Part shown: piece by piece, positions 1 to 12,022 of the stretch
How positions within the stretch are numbered: position 1 is the stretch's first letter
Layout of the letters: the number at the start of each line of letters is the position of its first letter
Origin: Zelopaecilomyces penicillatus
Taxonomy: Eukaryota; Ascomycota; Sordariomycetes; Hypocreales; Pseudodiploosporaceae
Assembly: GCA_005765155.1 (NCBI GenBank)
Contig: VCCP01000007.1
Span: forward strand, 2,063,501-2,127,500
Length of the DNA stretch: 64,000 bases
Reading direction: 5' to 3'
Translations under genes and position numbers: made by a program
The notes under the pieces: generated by a model
Databases searched by the model: none
What the model saw: only the letters and a program-made list of their open reading frames with translations
Told to the model about the DNA's origin: nothing

Positions 1-1276
1 TCTTGTCTGCTGTTGCTTGTGCCTCGAACCGCACGCGGCTCTTGTATTTTATCCCCCGTTTCTCTTTGGAGAAACCTTTTACTTCTTCCACATCTCTTTA
101 CAACAACTTGCATATACGCCGCAGATGCATTTACGGAAGACGATGCGAACAAAAAGAGCCCTTGCTCGCACGCCTTTTCCTTTTATTTTGTCATGGGAAA
201 TAACAAAGCGCACTGTTTGGTACAAAATGTGCAAATCTTTGGGCACTTGACACAAACTGGCGTTTTTTGTTTTTCACACGTTGGGCAAACAACTTTTCCT
301 TGGGTAATCGGGGTATTAGGGGTAATTGGGAGCTTGTTTTTATTTCATTTCTATCTCTATGGGATACGATTTTTGTATCTGTGTGCAGCACCACAGGGAG
401 TTTGATGTCTATTTAGTTCTTCTTTGTTTACAATCCCTGTTATGGCTGTTATTGACGTGCTCATGAAGGTTAAGATGCGAAAGAGGAGGACCCCGGGACC
501 CTTGTGGGGGACAGATGGGATGGATGGATTATGCGAGACTCTAGTTTGGCCGTCTTGTTATAGCTACTCGTAGTTGGGGACATGGTACAAGTACATAGTA
601 TATATGAATGGACATTTGACATATCATGACTTTTTTGCGAACCTTTATTGTGAACGTCTTCCGGTAAGAGTTCTTTTTATGCAATTGCGATGGGGATATA
701 CTGTGTTGCTAAATTGGTTTGGTAGTGGTTACGGTAGGGCTTACAACAAGACCACTTTTTTGAGGATGAAGAAACCTACTATAGTGCCGGGATTATCTTG
801 TCCATGATATTCCAACAAACGAGTACAAAGCATGAATATCGATTCGGTCCTTCAAATTGGAATCTTGAACAGCAGCTGCTGATTGTAAGATAGGACTCTA
901 ATTTTGTGCGTGTATACAACATGATTCAACAAAAGAATGATAAAAATATCAAGAGAAAAGTCAAATATAATGTATTTGCCCGTGGTATCAAATTCCCTCT
1001 TTGCAAACATTCACCAAAACACCTAGTTATATAAAAGAAGGAGAAGAAGAAACCAAAAGTAACGCCGAAAACCTGACGGCGCCGCCTCCAAATAGCGATT
1101 ATCTGGCATGCATTCGCACGCACGCAACCAACCAAATCAAATCTGATCAGATTCCCAAGTTTTTCTTCCTGTTTTGAATCATATTCGTTCGTTTTATGCC
1201 CTTGATTAACAAAAACCCCCTTCATAGCAATACGCGTATACACCTGCAACATGTAGTTTATATGTACTTGGCCACA
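1..1276. other. Gene-free left edge and 3' flank of the lipase gene
   Basis: I see no convincing gene here. The open frames are short, overlap in several frames and show no recognisable domain. The part nearest 1276 is probably the 3' UTR of the lipase-like gene, which is read leftward into it. Confidence 0.5.
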
Positions 1277-3812
1277 TCACCTCCCCTTGATCGTCGCAGC
1301 AGTCACAGCTTCTACAGCCAGGGCCTCCAGACGACCTGCGTATAGGCTCATCATGTGGCACACGGGGTCACCCCAAATCACATCGCGCAACTGATCTTCG
1401 CGGCAGGTCACGGCAGCGACGCCCTCGGCGAGGCGCTCGCCGACGGTCTTGCGGTCTGAGGGTCTGGCGTTGAGCTCAGTGGAGCGCAGGATGATGATGC
1501 GGCCAGCGTTGCTGAGCGTGCAAGGAGGTACTTTCCAGGCTGGTTTGCTGCTGATTCTGGTGCCGTTACCTGTTGAGGAAGACGGTCGAGGTGGGAGGTC
1601 GGGGCATTGACTGTCAACGGCCAGTTTGGAGGATGAGGAGGGAAAAAAGAGTCTGGACTTGGATTTCCGCAAGTTTTTGGTACACGTGTCACTGGACTTC
1701 TGCTTGGATTGTGGATGAGGCATGGTTGATGGCGGAGCAGGACTGGCGAGCAGCTCTAGAAGACTCTTGACATATGACTTGTCTGCGCGAACGACGGGAT
1801 CGCCCTCGTTGACAAAGCTTAAGAAAAGGCTTTTCCGCAGCTCTGGATTATTCGGCTTCTCCAGTGGTAGCAAGCTAACAGGCGGTGCGCCAAATGTAAC
1901 GCAATGAATCCTCTTAACATAGCCAGCCAAGATACTCAACTCACTTTCCGCCTCACGACTGACAGACATCATATGTGAGTAAAGCAGCGCCGCGACAGCA
2001 CCGCCTGCTGAGTGCCCCGTAATAAGTAAGTTGTACCCCGCGCGGCCAGGGTCTTCTTCAAGTAGCTGCCGCAGTCGAGCGGCAAGCGGCCGGATCGTCT
2101 TCCGTGCGACGGAGAGAAACCCGGCGTGGCAAAGGTTGCCTGGGTCATCTAGGAAACCAGAAGGACTGGCAGGCGCCGAGTTGAGGTTGACAGCCCAATC
2201 CATAAAGGAGGCGGTACCGCGAATGGCAAAGACAATGGTCCCGACATGATCCATGGGGACGGATTTAACGCACATGGCCTTGGTGCCGGTGCGCCACCGG
2301 GCGGAAACATGGGTATGGCGCTCAGCGCCTTTGGGAGAGTCGTAAACTTGAAGAGAATATTGAGCAGCAAGACACAGGAGGGGCCAGGTGGCCATATAGC
2401 TGAGACACGTTAGTGTACAAGGACGGATATGAATGTGAAGATGAGTTCTAGAACATGATGGATCTCACGCAAGGGAAAGTTATGCCCATGGGGGGACGTA
2501 GAAAGGAATTTACATACAGAGCGAGCGGAGGTAGGTTCGTGGGCAGCCTTGAATTGGCGTATGAATCGACTTTGGAAAAGTATTTTCCGGATGCCACCTC
2601 CTCAGCAACATTGTTGACAGGGCCCTCCCTACTCGGTTTCTTTGACAGCCACTGGGAACCTAGAGACCGATCCGTTACTGGTCCATGCTCGGGTTCGGCT
2701 TCCTCTGGCCGCAGAAGCGTAAGATCCATGCTCCCTGCAGCCTCGGATTGTTGGTGCTGCGTCTGCAAAGGTCTCTCTGGCAAGGCTGGCTTTGCATCGG
2801 AATGATAAGCAAACAGATCCATGTGGTTGGTGGGCATGTTTTCCTGGTCGATGAGGGTCATGACATTGTCGAAGCGTTGACAGATATCGTCATACATGGA
2901 AGACCAGGCCGAGGTTGAGGTGAGGAGTTGGCCGCTTCGTGACTGGAGAACGGAGAGGCTAGAATCTTTGAGGTTGATAGCACCAAGGTTGACCATTGAG
3001 GAGGACCAGCGTCCTATACTTGAGCTTGGGGGTTGCTGATGTTGGTTTTGATGTTGCTGCGACTGTTGATTTTGAGCTGGTTGAGCTGGTTGATGTTTGT
3101 ATGGATGGCAATGGGTTTGTGGTTGAGACTGGCGATGAACTAGTTGCTGGTGCTGTTGAGGTTGTTGTTGATACTGCTGCGGCTGATGTTGCGACATTTG
3201 TTGATGCTGGGGATTTTGGTGATACGGATGGTGATGTTGCTGATGCTGCTGAGGATGTTGATATGCATGCTGGTGGTGGTATGGTTGTTGTGCCAGCACA
3301 TGGGCCTGCTGTGTCTGGCTTGGAGGATGTTGCTGAGCCTGATAGTAGGCATGAGGCTGTTGATGTGCAATAGCATGATTATGGTAATGATGCTGATTCA
3401 CGACGACGGTTGGTAGCCCATGGCTGGGGTTTTGTTGCGGTTGAAGCTGCGGATGCTGTGGGGCCGGAACCGAGACCGGGACCGGAGTCCACGCTGGTTG
3501 TGGAGCGGGGGAGTACGAGAACCCAGCGGCCGTGGTGGGCCGGACCATGTTCTGAGGGTGGGGGTAGACATGGCTTTGCTGGGCATATGGCTGCTGTGAG
3601 TACGGCGGCTGTGCGTACGGCTTCTGAGGATATGGTTGGTGAGCCTGGGGAGCCGAAGGATGATGTCGGTGAAGTGGCCGCTCAGGTAGCCGTGGAGGAT
3701 CAGTAAAAGAAGACCGGCGAGCTCGGAGAGGCGGCGACGGGGACGGAGGGGATGGATGGGCATTGCTCTGCTTTCTCCTATCCCTGTTGCTGCTGCTGCT
3801 GAAGAAGCCCAT
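1277..3812 (-). CDS. Class 3 lipase-like protein with Gln/His/Pro-rich N-terminus
   Basis: Two exons, 3812..2518 and 2399..1277, encode 805 aa. The 118 bp intron has donor GTATGT, branch CTAAC and acceptor CAG, and the junction reads LALYMATW in frame. The start is the first ATG, in good context (gccATGG). Residues 1-430 are low complexity: a Ser run after MGFF, then Pro-rich and strongly Gln/His/Tyr-rich sequence at about 40-280. Residues 434-805 form an alpha/beta hydrolase of the fungal lipase (class 3) family with the nucleophile elbow GHSAGG (Ser about 562), the oxyanion-side IRGTASFMDW, an Asp in NEGDPVVRAD and a late His in DPVCHMMSLY. No signal peptide is visible, so the protein is probably intracellular. 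Acylglycerol or phospholipid hydrolysis is a family inference; the substrate is unknown. A Ser/Pro-rich insertion of about 90 residues lies between the Asp and His motifs. Confidence 0.85.
3000..3410 (-). repeat. CAG/CAT-rich low-complexity coding tract
   Basis: On the minus strand this stretch is dominated by CAG, CAA, CAT and CAC codons and gives the poly-Gln/His section of the lipase-like protein. It is a microsatellite-like region likely to vary in length between strains. All three frames stay open over much of it, which explains the spurious overlapping ORFs here. Confidence 0.8.
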
Positions 3813-6102
3813 GGCGATGGGGTTTGTCGACGTTCATGTCCTCGATGAAATCAATGAGAGAAGGAAGGAGTACGGCGGTAAGAAGCCTAAGCGTGAGAGA
3901 GAGAATGGCAGCCAAGGGAGAGAGCGCCCGTGTTCAGAATGGCCCGATGGTGCCAAGCCCCTCTCTTGTCTCTCGTATGCGCCGATGAACTCTAGCACAG
4001 CGAGCGAGCGAGCAAGTACTAGTTCATGCAAGACACCACGGAGCGCGTGGAGGATGAGGATGCTAGCAGTGACTAACCAGCCTTGTAGGGAATTCGATAC
4101 GCAGCGCAAAGGCAGAAACGAAAGCAGAGGAGAAGAAACGAAAAGAAATGTGAACAAAAAAACAGCAGAGAAGAGGGTCTCTGCCTGACAGGTCCGAACG
4201 AGCAGGAGCTTCTGGCTGGTTGCTTCCCTTTCGAGAACGAACAAAGGTGGCGCTGCTGCCCCATCCCTGTCACGAGGCGTTTCTGCTGGCTGATTCGCCC
4301 GCTGGCTAGTCGCTAGTCCATCGCTGAACGGTACTGATGCAGCGCTGAGACCGTTGCTGAGCCCCCCATCCAGCCAATAAGAACCCCTCTGAAGGATCCA
4401 ACGGATCTCTTGACGGGAATTTAGAGGTTCGTCAGGGCTGCAGTGGAGGTCAGCCACCATCCACCACTACAGGGACACCACCCAATTACTGCAGGCTGTT
4501 ATGAAGGGGGGGGATATCAGATGAAGAGGGTTCTGATTGAGGGGTATAAACTAGGGTACTTTATTTTGCTAGCATGAACATGTTTAAAGAGCAGTCAATA
4601 CAGAGTGCCAAGCTGCCACTCGTATTCTACTTTTTAGAGGTTAGATAGCGGTGGATGGCTAGAGATGGATCATGGAGGGCGAACAACGCCTGAGACATGA
4701 ACAAGAAGGCAGCGTTCTGGTATGGGTAGACATGAGTGGAGGCGCGGATGACGCCATATTCCTTTGGAATGCAATTTTCCAAGGGAGTAGGTCAGCGAAT
4801 ACGATGATGAATCAGTCTCTCATCCTGCTGCTGACGGATCAAATGCTAACATGGATGGATCGATGGATGGGCCTCGGCAATTCAATAGGGCTGCCAGAGC
4901 GCTAGTGCTGCTAGCGCAATCGTCACCCCGGCCAAGCCACTGGGTGACATTCCATCTGTGGCGTCACTTCCACGCGTTCAGTATTAAGTGATGGAAGCTG
5001 TTTTCGATGACTTCATCTTGCTTCTGGCGAGAGTTAAAAATAGGTTTAATTTATATCACTGATACTTTAATTAATTACCTAGTAGTTGGATTACACGTTG
5101 TACAAATATTCAGTGTGCGCATGAAACCTCATGTTATGGATGTCAGTTTATATACGTTTGGGCTTGAGATGGCTCGCTTCATCAACAGGTTCACCGTACA
5201 CAGATCGGCGCACGATAACAGCTTCATTGACTAGGTTCCAATATAAAAGGAAAGAAACTCAAATCCCTTTACATATGGCTATGAGAATGCAGAAATCTAC
5301 CAAGACTGCAACCAACAAAGTAGACTATGGAGTCGCTAACCCCTCATGATGAGTAAAGCCCCCTCTTGCTTCACGTTGGTATGACACGATCGACGTAGAT
5401 TCTGGCCAGGGTTTAATGATAGTGTTTACAATACAAGACTGACCACTAAACGCTATTTTACTGAATGCATTGTACTGCTCCTTTTCCAGTTTTTAAGCAC
5501 TTCATTCTTCTTTGTGCTCCGCAGACGCAACATCTCTAAACACGCCCATACCACCGCTGAATCTGTAAATGAAGAAAAATCCCATTAAATCTCTCGATTA
5601 GTATTTATTGGGTTTAAAGATACAAATTCGGTCTCATACTCGAATCTCCATGCCTCGTATGTTTGTTCCTTCCAATAACTTTACCCAGCAACACCCGACG
5701 TCTCCAGTACCAACAATCGCAACAAAAGCTGTTTACGCGACAGTGCCGATCATCAAATGCGACTGGAAAGGGGAACCAGAAAAAGACTAGGATCAAGGCA
5801 TTGACATGCTTATTAAGTGTCATAAAGTCTCGTTACAACACAACATCATCATTATCATCATCGTGCATGCTAACCAGTGAATTCTAAAATAAAATAAACC
5901 AATCCGTTCCTCATGCCTATACTTCTTCTAACCACTGTACCGCATAGTTTGGTTGCCCATGTTACCTACCGCATTCTAATGGAAATACAACCCCCCTTTG
6001 CCACCGTTCAAAAGTCATCCGACAGCAACACCACAAACTCCATCAGTTATGCCAAGTTCGCCTCCGTTTGCGCCTCCCAAGTTTGATCCGCCAGTAATGC
6101 CG
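3813..6102. other. Intergenic region, no gene seen
   Basis: This 2.3 kb stretch separates the lipase-like gene (start at its left edge) from the 3' end of the inositol phosphatase gene. It should hold the lipase promoter and 5' UTR; a 208-codon minus-strand ORF at 3834-4460 lies in that area but has no recognisable domain. GATG-rich simple sequence occurs around 4630-4870. I found no RNA gene or transposon. Confidence 0.5.
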
Positions 6103-9036
6103 CTAGCTTTCCTCTTCTCGTCTCAAAAACATCTCTAGTAAAGCGCGCTCCCTGTCCTTTGTCCCCTTGTCTCTCTCACCTGCCCGAAACACCGCTGGTC
6201 CAAGAAGCTCAGCATATCTTCGTTCTCTTGCTCTCCTTCTTTTTGGTACATCATCTTCCCCTCTTTGAAAGCTCAACCTCCGTCTCAGCCCCGACATTTG
6301 GGGTTCTGGAACAGCTGGGCTGAGTTCGTTGATAACGCGCGCCAGGGTGGCCGTCAGGAACACAAATGCAATGTTGTGACTTGGTGATGATGAGAGAACA
6401 TCGAGCACTTGGGTTTTCACATCTGGCCAGGCTGATGTGGGCAGCCCTGAGAGGCTTGGTAAGTTGGTCGACAGTTTTGCCCACAGAAGCGGCGGAACGA
6501 GACCGTCAGTGAGTGAAGCAAGAAACAGGAGCAGGACTGATGTCAAAATCTCTAGTTTCTGCGGGGAAGTTAGCTCAACCGGTAGGGTTTCGGCAATTGC
6601 ATCATCTTTATCAAGCGCTGATATTACGGCAGCCTTGATGTGTTCATGCGCCTGCTCTTTCGCAGTCCATGTAGCATCGTCTAGAGGCCAGCCAGGATCA
6701 CTGGGCAGCGATAATTCTTCCACCATTGCCTCATCAGCAGCGCACCTTTCAGCCATAGTCTGAATTGCATCTGTAAGCTTAAAAAGCTCCCTCGGTGCTG
6801 AGCAGTGGACATCACAATCATATGTAATCGCTCCTTTGATCCCCTTCTCTTGTACAAATTTGCGTATGCCTCCTTCCGGAACCCGAATAAGCTCATCAAT
6901 TGAACGACCAAAGCAGCATTGTAGCCAAGTTGCACGAACTGGGAGAAAATGATCACGTCCATCCTCAACACGTAGCACAAGTACATCTTCGAGTTTGGAA
7001 CGAGAGTCGTTCAGCGATCGACAATGGGAAACCTGAGATACCTTGGCTTCAACTAATGCAGAAATAGTGTCTCCAGGCTCGAGGGTCACAGAGTTTCCGA
7101 GAGGGCCCCGATTGTCGTCACCTTCCACTTGAACGAAGGTAGTTTTAAGCCAGTATGCGGACCCCGGTTGATCCCCTTCATCTGTGTGCAGTGCGTCCAA
7201 AAATTCAAAGGTTGCTGGAACGCCACTAGTATTTGCAATTGTTAGAGATAATGAATGCTTCTCCAGGAAGCCGATTTCACCAAAGTCAATTGCGTTATCA
7301 CCCGAACTCTGGCCGCCTTCGGCAATGATAGTTATACTCGGCCGTCCCTCATTCTCAGCCCTGTCCAGTTCTCGGGCAACCTCTGCGTGGATTTTGGCTT
7401 TGAGCTCCGGAACCACGGCATCGTATTCAAGTGTGAAAACAGAGGTAACCGGTTTGTGATCAGATGAGGTTATACGCTGGTGAGCCCCGTAGATATCAAG
7501 GGTGAGCCGGTCACCAGAGCTATCCTTTGTCGAGCCATTCCCAGGTTCCCGGTCGTCGTTATCGTCATATTCATCGTAATCCAACCCAGGGGATCCAATC
7601 GGTTGCTCATCTGCATCATCCTCTGGGTCATAGCTGAATAGAACATCTTCGTCCTCCTCAAGTCCTCTCAGTTTCATTTCCTCATCTTTCTTTTTCGCAG
7701 CGTCTTCCTCCTGTGTTCGATGGTCAAACTCACGTTTGTCCTGTCGCGTTCGGTACAAGATGCGATCGCACCAACTTGGCGCGCGCTGTTTCTCGCTGGA
7801 ATCGAAAAGGCCAATGGCGCCAACATCATACTTGTAAGTAGGGAGGAAGGATATACGCCCTTCTTTCCAGCCGTCGTGAAAAACTTTGCGTTGTGTCATC
7901 ATCCGTTTCAACTGGTCATGGGGCAAAAGAGAGTCGAGTGTTGCCTGTAATGACTCAGGATCCTGACTTGGGTCCTCAGGGAAGTCGTCGGGATCAGGAA
8001 GTGAGCTCTCTGAGTCAAAGCTTTGTTCTCGGGAGTGCAACGATGGGATTGTCGTGTTATCGTCGTCGCTTTCTGATGCTCGCATCACAATAATTCCTTC
8101 GCCATCTAACGGTAAGGAAGGCTTATCACTCAAGCCGTATTCGCCACGCGCATGTAGGGTTAACAGTCTCCTAATGTCATCCCCCGGCAGCCCGTCAAGA
8201 CGAAAGTTGAGGTCGCCAAACCAGAAGGCAAATTCCTCGTCTCCAATGTTGTCGCCCTCATCCTCTGAAACGCCGCTGTGCACAATAGGATCAAATTGAG
8301 TCTTAGTGAGAATCTGCCTGACATCCCAACACCGTCTCTCGAGGTAGTTGGAAGCCGCACCACTAGCTAAATGGCAGTTCACAAAGGTAATCCGTGTTGT
8401 CTCGCCCAGCACCAGCCTTGTACTTACTGCTCCCTTGTTTCCAAAGTAGCCCAAAAGACCTGTTCCAACTTGCTGCGTAGATACGTTGCTGATGGTAGGC
8501 GCAATTTCTGGAGACGCGTATATAAGCTGTAACAGTCCCGTCATCTGTTCTGCCATAATGAGTTTGTAGCCTGGAGGCATAGCAACTTCCAATGCCGCCT
8601 TCCATTTGTCTATTGGGCCGGTGTCCGCGTACATGGCTCGGTTCATATACTCTTTCGTCATGTTGAGGTCTACTACCTCTTGCAGTCCCAGAACATAAAG
8701 ATCAATATCAGCTCCACCGACAAGACGCACCGAGTTAGAGGTTCCTGCTCCAGACGAACTGCCGCTCCTCTCAACTGCCGGGTTGTGTGACAGATCCAGC
8801 GCCGCAAGGTCCCTATCGATTCCCTTTCCGTCAATGAACCAGCTTTCAAGATCTTTGTCTGTTCCTGGACAAGCTGCGACATTCCAAGTTCCAATCTTCA
8901 GGCGAATCTTTCGCGGTTGAACATATTCGGACCGACGTGCTAGGAGAGCCCTGCCTAGAGAGGGGGGCGCGGCGGGCACATCCACAGTGTCTGAGTCGGC
9001 AGAGTGCATTGAAGCCGCACTTGTTGATACAGCCAT
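6103..9036 (-). CDS. Type II inositol polyphosphate 5-phosphatase (OCRL/INPP5B-like)
   Basis: A single uninterrupted ORF of 977 aa. The 5-phosphatase domain starts at GTWNV (49-53) and carries the family motifs in order: LQEVVDL (118-124), FGNKGAV (198-204), NCHLASG (220-226), WFGDLNFRLDG (272-282), PTYKYD (399-404), PSWCDRI (420-426) and SDHKPV (525-530). Two acidic low-complexity insertions (about 320-360 and 440-510) interrupt it. The C-terminal half (about 555-690, then 700-930) fits an ASH domain followed by a RhoGAP-like helical domain, the OCRL architecture. The family removes the 5-phosphate of PI(4,5)P2 and related lipids on endosomal and plasma membranes. The start is a clear ATG. 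The gene diverges from the Dcp1-like gene, with 607 bp between the two start codons. Confidence 0.93.
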   Translation of the reverse strand: MAVSTSAASMHSADSDTVDVPAAPPSLGRALLARRSEYVQPRKIRLKIGTWNVAACPGTDKDLESWFIDGKGIDRDLAALDLSHNPAVERSGSSSGAGTSNSVRLVGGADIDLYVLGLQEVVDLNMTKEYMNRAMYADTGPIDKWKAALEVAMPPGYKLIMAEQMTGLLQLIYASPEIAPTISNVSTQQVGTGLLGYFGNKGAVSTRLVLGETTRITFVNCHLASGAASNYLERRCWDVRQILTKTQFDPIVHSGVSEDEGDNIGDEEFAFWFGDLNFRLDGLPGDDIRRLLTLHARGEYGLSDKPSLPLDGEGIIVMRASESDDDNTTIPSLHSREQSFDSESSLPDPDDFPEDPSQDPESLQATLDSLLPHDQLKRMMTQRKVFHDGWKEGRISFLPTYKYDVGAIGLFDSSEKQRAPSWCDRILYRTRQDKREFDHRTQEEDAAKKKDEEMKLRGLEEDEDVLFSYDPEDDADEQPIGSPGLDYDEYDDNDDREPGNGSTKDSSGDRLTLDIYGAHQRITSSDHKPVTSVFTLEYDAVVPELKAKIHAEVARELDRAENEGRPSITIIAEGGQSSGDNAIDFGEIGFLEKHSLSLTIANTSGVPATFEFLDALHTDEGDQPGSAYWLKTTFVQVEGDDNRGPLGNSVTLEPGDTISALVEAKVSQVSHCRSLNDSRSKLEDVLVLRVEDGRDHFLPVRATWLQCCFGRSIDELIRVPEGGIRKFVQEKGIKGAITYDCDVHCSAPRELFKLTDAIQTMAERCAADEAMVEELSLPSDPGWPLDDATWTAKEQAHEHIKAAVISALDKDDAIAETLPVELTSPQKLEILTSVLLLFLASLTDGLVPPLLWAKLSTNLPSLSGLPTSAWPDVKTQVLDVLSSSPSHNIAFVFLTATLARVINELSPAVPEPQMSGLRRRLSFQRGEDDVPKRRRARERRYAELLGPAVFRAGERDKGTKDRERALLEMFLRREEES

Positions 9037-9643
9037 TTTGCTGCAGGAGGAGGTGGATGAGCGACCGATGCGACGTCTCTATCTATCTATATCGGTGATC
9101 TTCTTGTTCTCGGCCTGCTAGACCATGATGGGGAGGTTTCGAGGGTGACGATCGCAACTAAGAATGGGCCGAGGGGATAGAAGATATGCGAAGGATTATA
9201 ACATGCCTAAGCTTCTATGATACTGATGCAGCTTCTGTGCAGCGCAGCCCACGGCTAGCAGCTGGGAATGATGATAGTTGAGTGGAAGTGGTAGGTTCAA
9301 GACAGTCAGTCGCTGCCCCGCGAACCTGGGCTCGAGCAGCGTCATCGCCACCAGCATTATCGATAAGTCACGCCCCGCAAACGTTAGGCGCCCTTTGGTC
9401 AGTGTGCAAACTCCAGGTTACATCAGTCCATTCAACTTGAACTTCTTCAACACATAAAATCACCAACAGCAGCATTCCCTTCAATAACATTCGGAACCTC
9501 GTGATACAAATAGGAAATCTATCGCTCTGACACCTGCGACTTCTTTTATATGTACTGATAACCGCACTGCCGCTTGCAATATACCCGCTTGGCCTTGGGT
9601 GCCTCACAACCTCACCCATCAACCTCCTTCAATCATCACAACA
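9037..9643. promoter_or_regulatory. Shared divergent promoter region
   Basis: A 607 bp gap separates the start codons of the inositol 5-phosphatase gene (leftward) and the Dcp1-like gene (rightward), so both promoters must lie here. I could not assign specific factor sites. Confidence 0.6.
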
Positions 9644-10279
9644 ATGAGCCACCCAACACCACGCAGGGTGCGACATACTCGCCAACCCTCAAACTTAATT
9701 CCAGCAATCTCCGACTACGAATCCGATGCCGCCGCCGCATACGCATCATACGCACCTCCACCACCACGAACTAACACTGAACTCAATCTATCCGTTCTTC
9801 AACGCTACCTGCCATCCATCAGCACGATTCTCAGCATCGCCGCCAATGCAGTCATCTACATCTTCAACAGCGAAACCGAGAGCTGGGACAAATCCGGAAT
9901 TGAGGGCACCATGTTTGTGTGCGCGCAGACGCCACTACCCGAGGACGTGAGCACCCTTCCTCGTGTCTGCGTTTTCGTGCTCAGCCGTCGGGGGCTGGAT
10001 AATGTAATTGTTGACTTGGCGCGGGTGAGCCATGTGGAGATGTTGAGCGAGCTGGTGATTCTTAAAGTTGACGGGGATTGGGAGGAAGATGAGAAGGTGC
10101 TTGGAATTTGGATTCACAATGACGAGACGGAGACGAGAGCGACAAACGGCGCGACAATTGAGGAGAGCTGGAAGATTGCAAGATCGGTGGGCACAGTCAA
10201 GGAAGAAGGCGCAGAGGCTGGCCCGGCTATGCAGGCCATTGGTAGGTCTTTGACGTTGAACGAACTTTTCGGAAGATGA
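9644..10279 (+). CDS. DCP1: Dcp1-like mRNA decapping subunit
   Basis: Intronless, 211 aa. I chose the ATG at 9644 (context acaATGa); the frame is open further upstream but contains no other ATG. The segment LNLSVLQRYLPSISTIL, then AANAVIYIFN and WDKSGIEGTMFVCAQ, is characteristic of the EVH1-like Dcp1 fold; Trp and Gly in WDKSGIEG lie in the conserved peptide-binding region. Dcp1 activates Dcp2, which removes the 5' cap of mRNAs in cytoplasmic processing bodies. The C-terminus is short and has no extra domain. It converges with the BAR-protein gene, 396 bp between their stop codons. Confidence 0.88.
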   Translation: MSHPTPRRVRHTRQPSNLIPAISDYESDAAAAYASYAPPPPRTNTELNLSVLQRYLPSISTILSIAANAVIYIFNSETESWDKSGIEGTMFVCAQTPLPEDVSTLPRVCVFVLSRRGLDNVIVDLARVSHVEMLSELVILKVDGDWEEDEKVLGIWIHNDETETRATNGATIEESWKIARSVGTVKEEGAEAGPAMQAIGRSLTLNELFGR

Positions 10280-10675
10280 TGAGGCTGCACATGTCAAAAG
10301 ATCTTGAATGTGCGGCTCGCAAAGCACGGGCTGCCTCCCAAGTTGGCATCTCCAAGATCTAAGGTAATTCTACATGTCTCTAATTCTCAAAGAACGCCGT
10401 CTAACCTGATCTAGATATGTCACAGAGGTGTGTCCAAGCATGAATCTTCCAACTGCGTAATCATGTACAAACGAGCGGTCTTGGTTTCGTAGCGGGTCTT
10501 TTTAGGAGTAATTAATCTTGAAAGAATAATAGTCTATCCATAAGACTGAAATCAGAGGGTAAAAAAACATCTACAATAAATGATCGCGGCCAACCGATAC
10601 GCCGTTCCTCGCCCCCCGCAGATTTGCCCACATTTCGTACCATTGCGCTTTTCCCTTAGATCTCATGAATCCGCC
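10280..10675. other. Convergent 3' intergenic region
   Basis: Both flanking genes end here (Dcp1-like from the left, BAR protein from the right), so the stretch should contain two 3' UTRs and polyadenylation sites. Nothing else is visible. Confidence 0.5.
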
Positions 10676-11692
10676 TCACACCGTACCGCTGATACTCAGT
10701 TCTCGAATCTCCTGCAGTACTTGTTCTACTCTTGCATCAAGATGGCCCTCAGCGTACTGGTCTCTCGTATCTGCATCCAAGTACTGCTGCACCTGCGCCA
10801 TGCGAGAGTAAGCCTCTGCACAGAACCGTAACTGGATCTTGACGAGTGCCTCAAAGCTAGGATCTAGATAGGGCACGCGGAGATCGATAAGCTGTGGTAG
10901 TTCGGTACTGAGCTGCTCGTTGAGCTGTTCATAGGCGGCCTTGGCCATGTCGAGCTCCTTCTCGGTACGTGGTAGCTTGGTGGCGTCCTTGTCGGGCTTC
11001 TCTACAAGTCGCTTGACTCTTGCGCGCAGTGCATCGTAATCTAGGAGCTTGTGGGATCGCTTCTTGATGCACTCGTTGATATCGGGAAAGTATGCGCAGA
11101 AACGGGCGATTGGATCCAGCACAGTCATTCGGTAAGGTCCATCGAGGGCTTTGATGGTCTCGGAATCGAGATCCTCAACTGCTTGTTTGTAACTTCTGCT
11201 CACGCCATCCCGTGCACCGGAGTCGCCGTAGAATGCGTCTATTGTCTCTGCAATTCTCATTTGTGATGCCGTCATGGCTATAAATTCGAGCATTAGTCCC
11301 AGAGGTCCGGATATGATTGGGTGATGGCTGATTTACCTCTTAGTGAATCAAGGTAGCCTTTTGACTCTTTTTGTAAACGCAATGAAGCGGTTTCCATGGT
11401 TCTGAATCGTCTGTAGGAGAGAGAATATCATTAGGGAATTAGGTTCGCCAATATTGAGTTGTTGAGTCAGCCTACCTCTCTTCCACCTCATAGTCGCGAT
11501 CATTTGTCTTTTCCACATGCCCTGGAATTGGTGAGCACGAATTTCATTATCACAAGTAATATAAATCCACGAACCCGTCTTCATCATCACCTGCGTCGTC
11601 GCCCGGTTCACATTCTTTTTAAACCCTATAAATCGTCAGCCCCTCTCCTTACGAAGCGGGGTGCCTTTTGACGCCTCACCCGCCCACGACAT
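10676..11692 (-). CDS. RVS161: BAR-domain protein of the Rvs161/Hob3 family
   Basis: Five exons (11692..11680, 11625..11575, 11521..11476, 11410..11337, 11277..10676) join in frame to 261 aa, close to the 265 aa of yeast Rvs161. The protein starts MSWAGFKKNVNRA and continues through MMKTG, RDYEVEERRFRTME and KESKGYLDSLRAMTASQ, the conserved amphipathic helix and first BAR helices; exon 5 holds the rest. The first exon has only 13 coding bases; introns are 54, 53, 65 and 59 bp, the second with the less common donor GTTCGT. Rvs161 proteins form heterodimeric BAR modules that bend membranes at endocytic sites and help organise actin. No SH3 domain follows, which separates it from Rvs167. It diverges from the peptidyl-tRNA hydrolase gene. 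Confidence 0.94.
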
Positions 11693-12022
11693 CTTGACTG
11701 GTTTGGGTATTGAAAGGTCGGTTTAAGAGTTCGAGTTTAAGTGGTCTTGGAGATTGTCGTCTTGCAGATATGGCAGAGTTCGAAGGAGGAAGAGTTCGGC
11801 TGACAGGATTGGGGTTTAAGGTTGATAGACCAAGGACTCAAAGGCGCAGCCACGCTGCCTGGTCCAATCGGCCCCCATCGACGTCAGAGTCGAGGCTCAG
11901 CCACAGTTCGGAAAATCAATCCCCCACTTAAAATCCTTCCACGTGACTTCGCGATATGGTGCAAACTCGATTATAGAGTTCTCGCGGAAGAAGGTTTTAA
12001 GTACACCAGGTCACGCGTCAGG
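11693..12022. promoter_or_regulatory. Divergent promoter between BAR protein and peptidyl-tRNA hydrolase
   Basis: The 330 bp between the two start codons must serve both genes. No TATA box is evident, as is common for housekeeping fungal promoters. Confidence 0.55.

Noticed and set aside
3834..4460. 208-codon minus-strand ORF upstream of the lipase-like gene
   Set aside because: No recognisable domain, hydrophobic CT-rich translation, and it sits where the lipase 5' UTR is expected.
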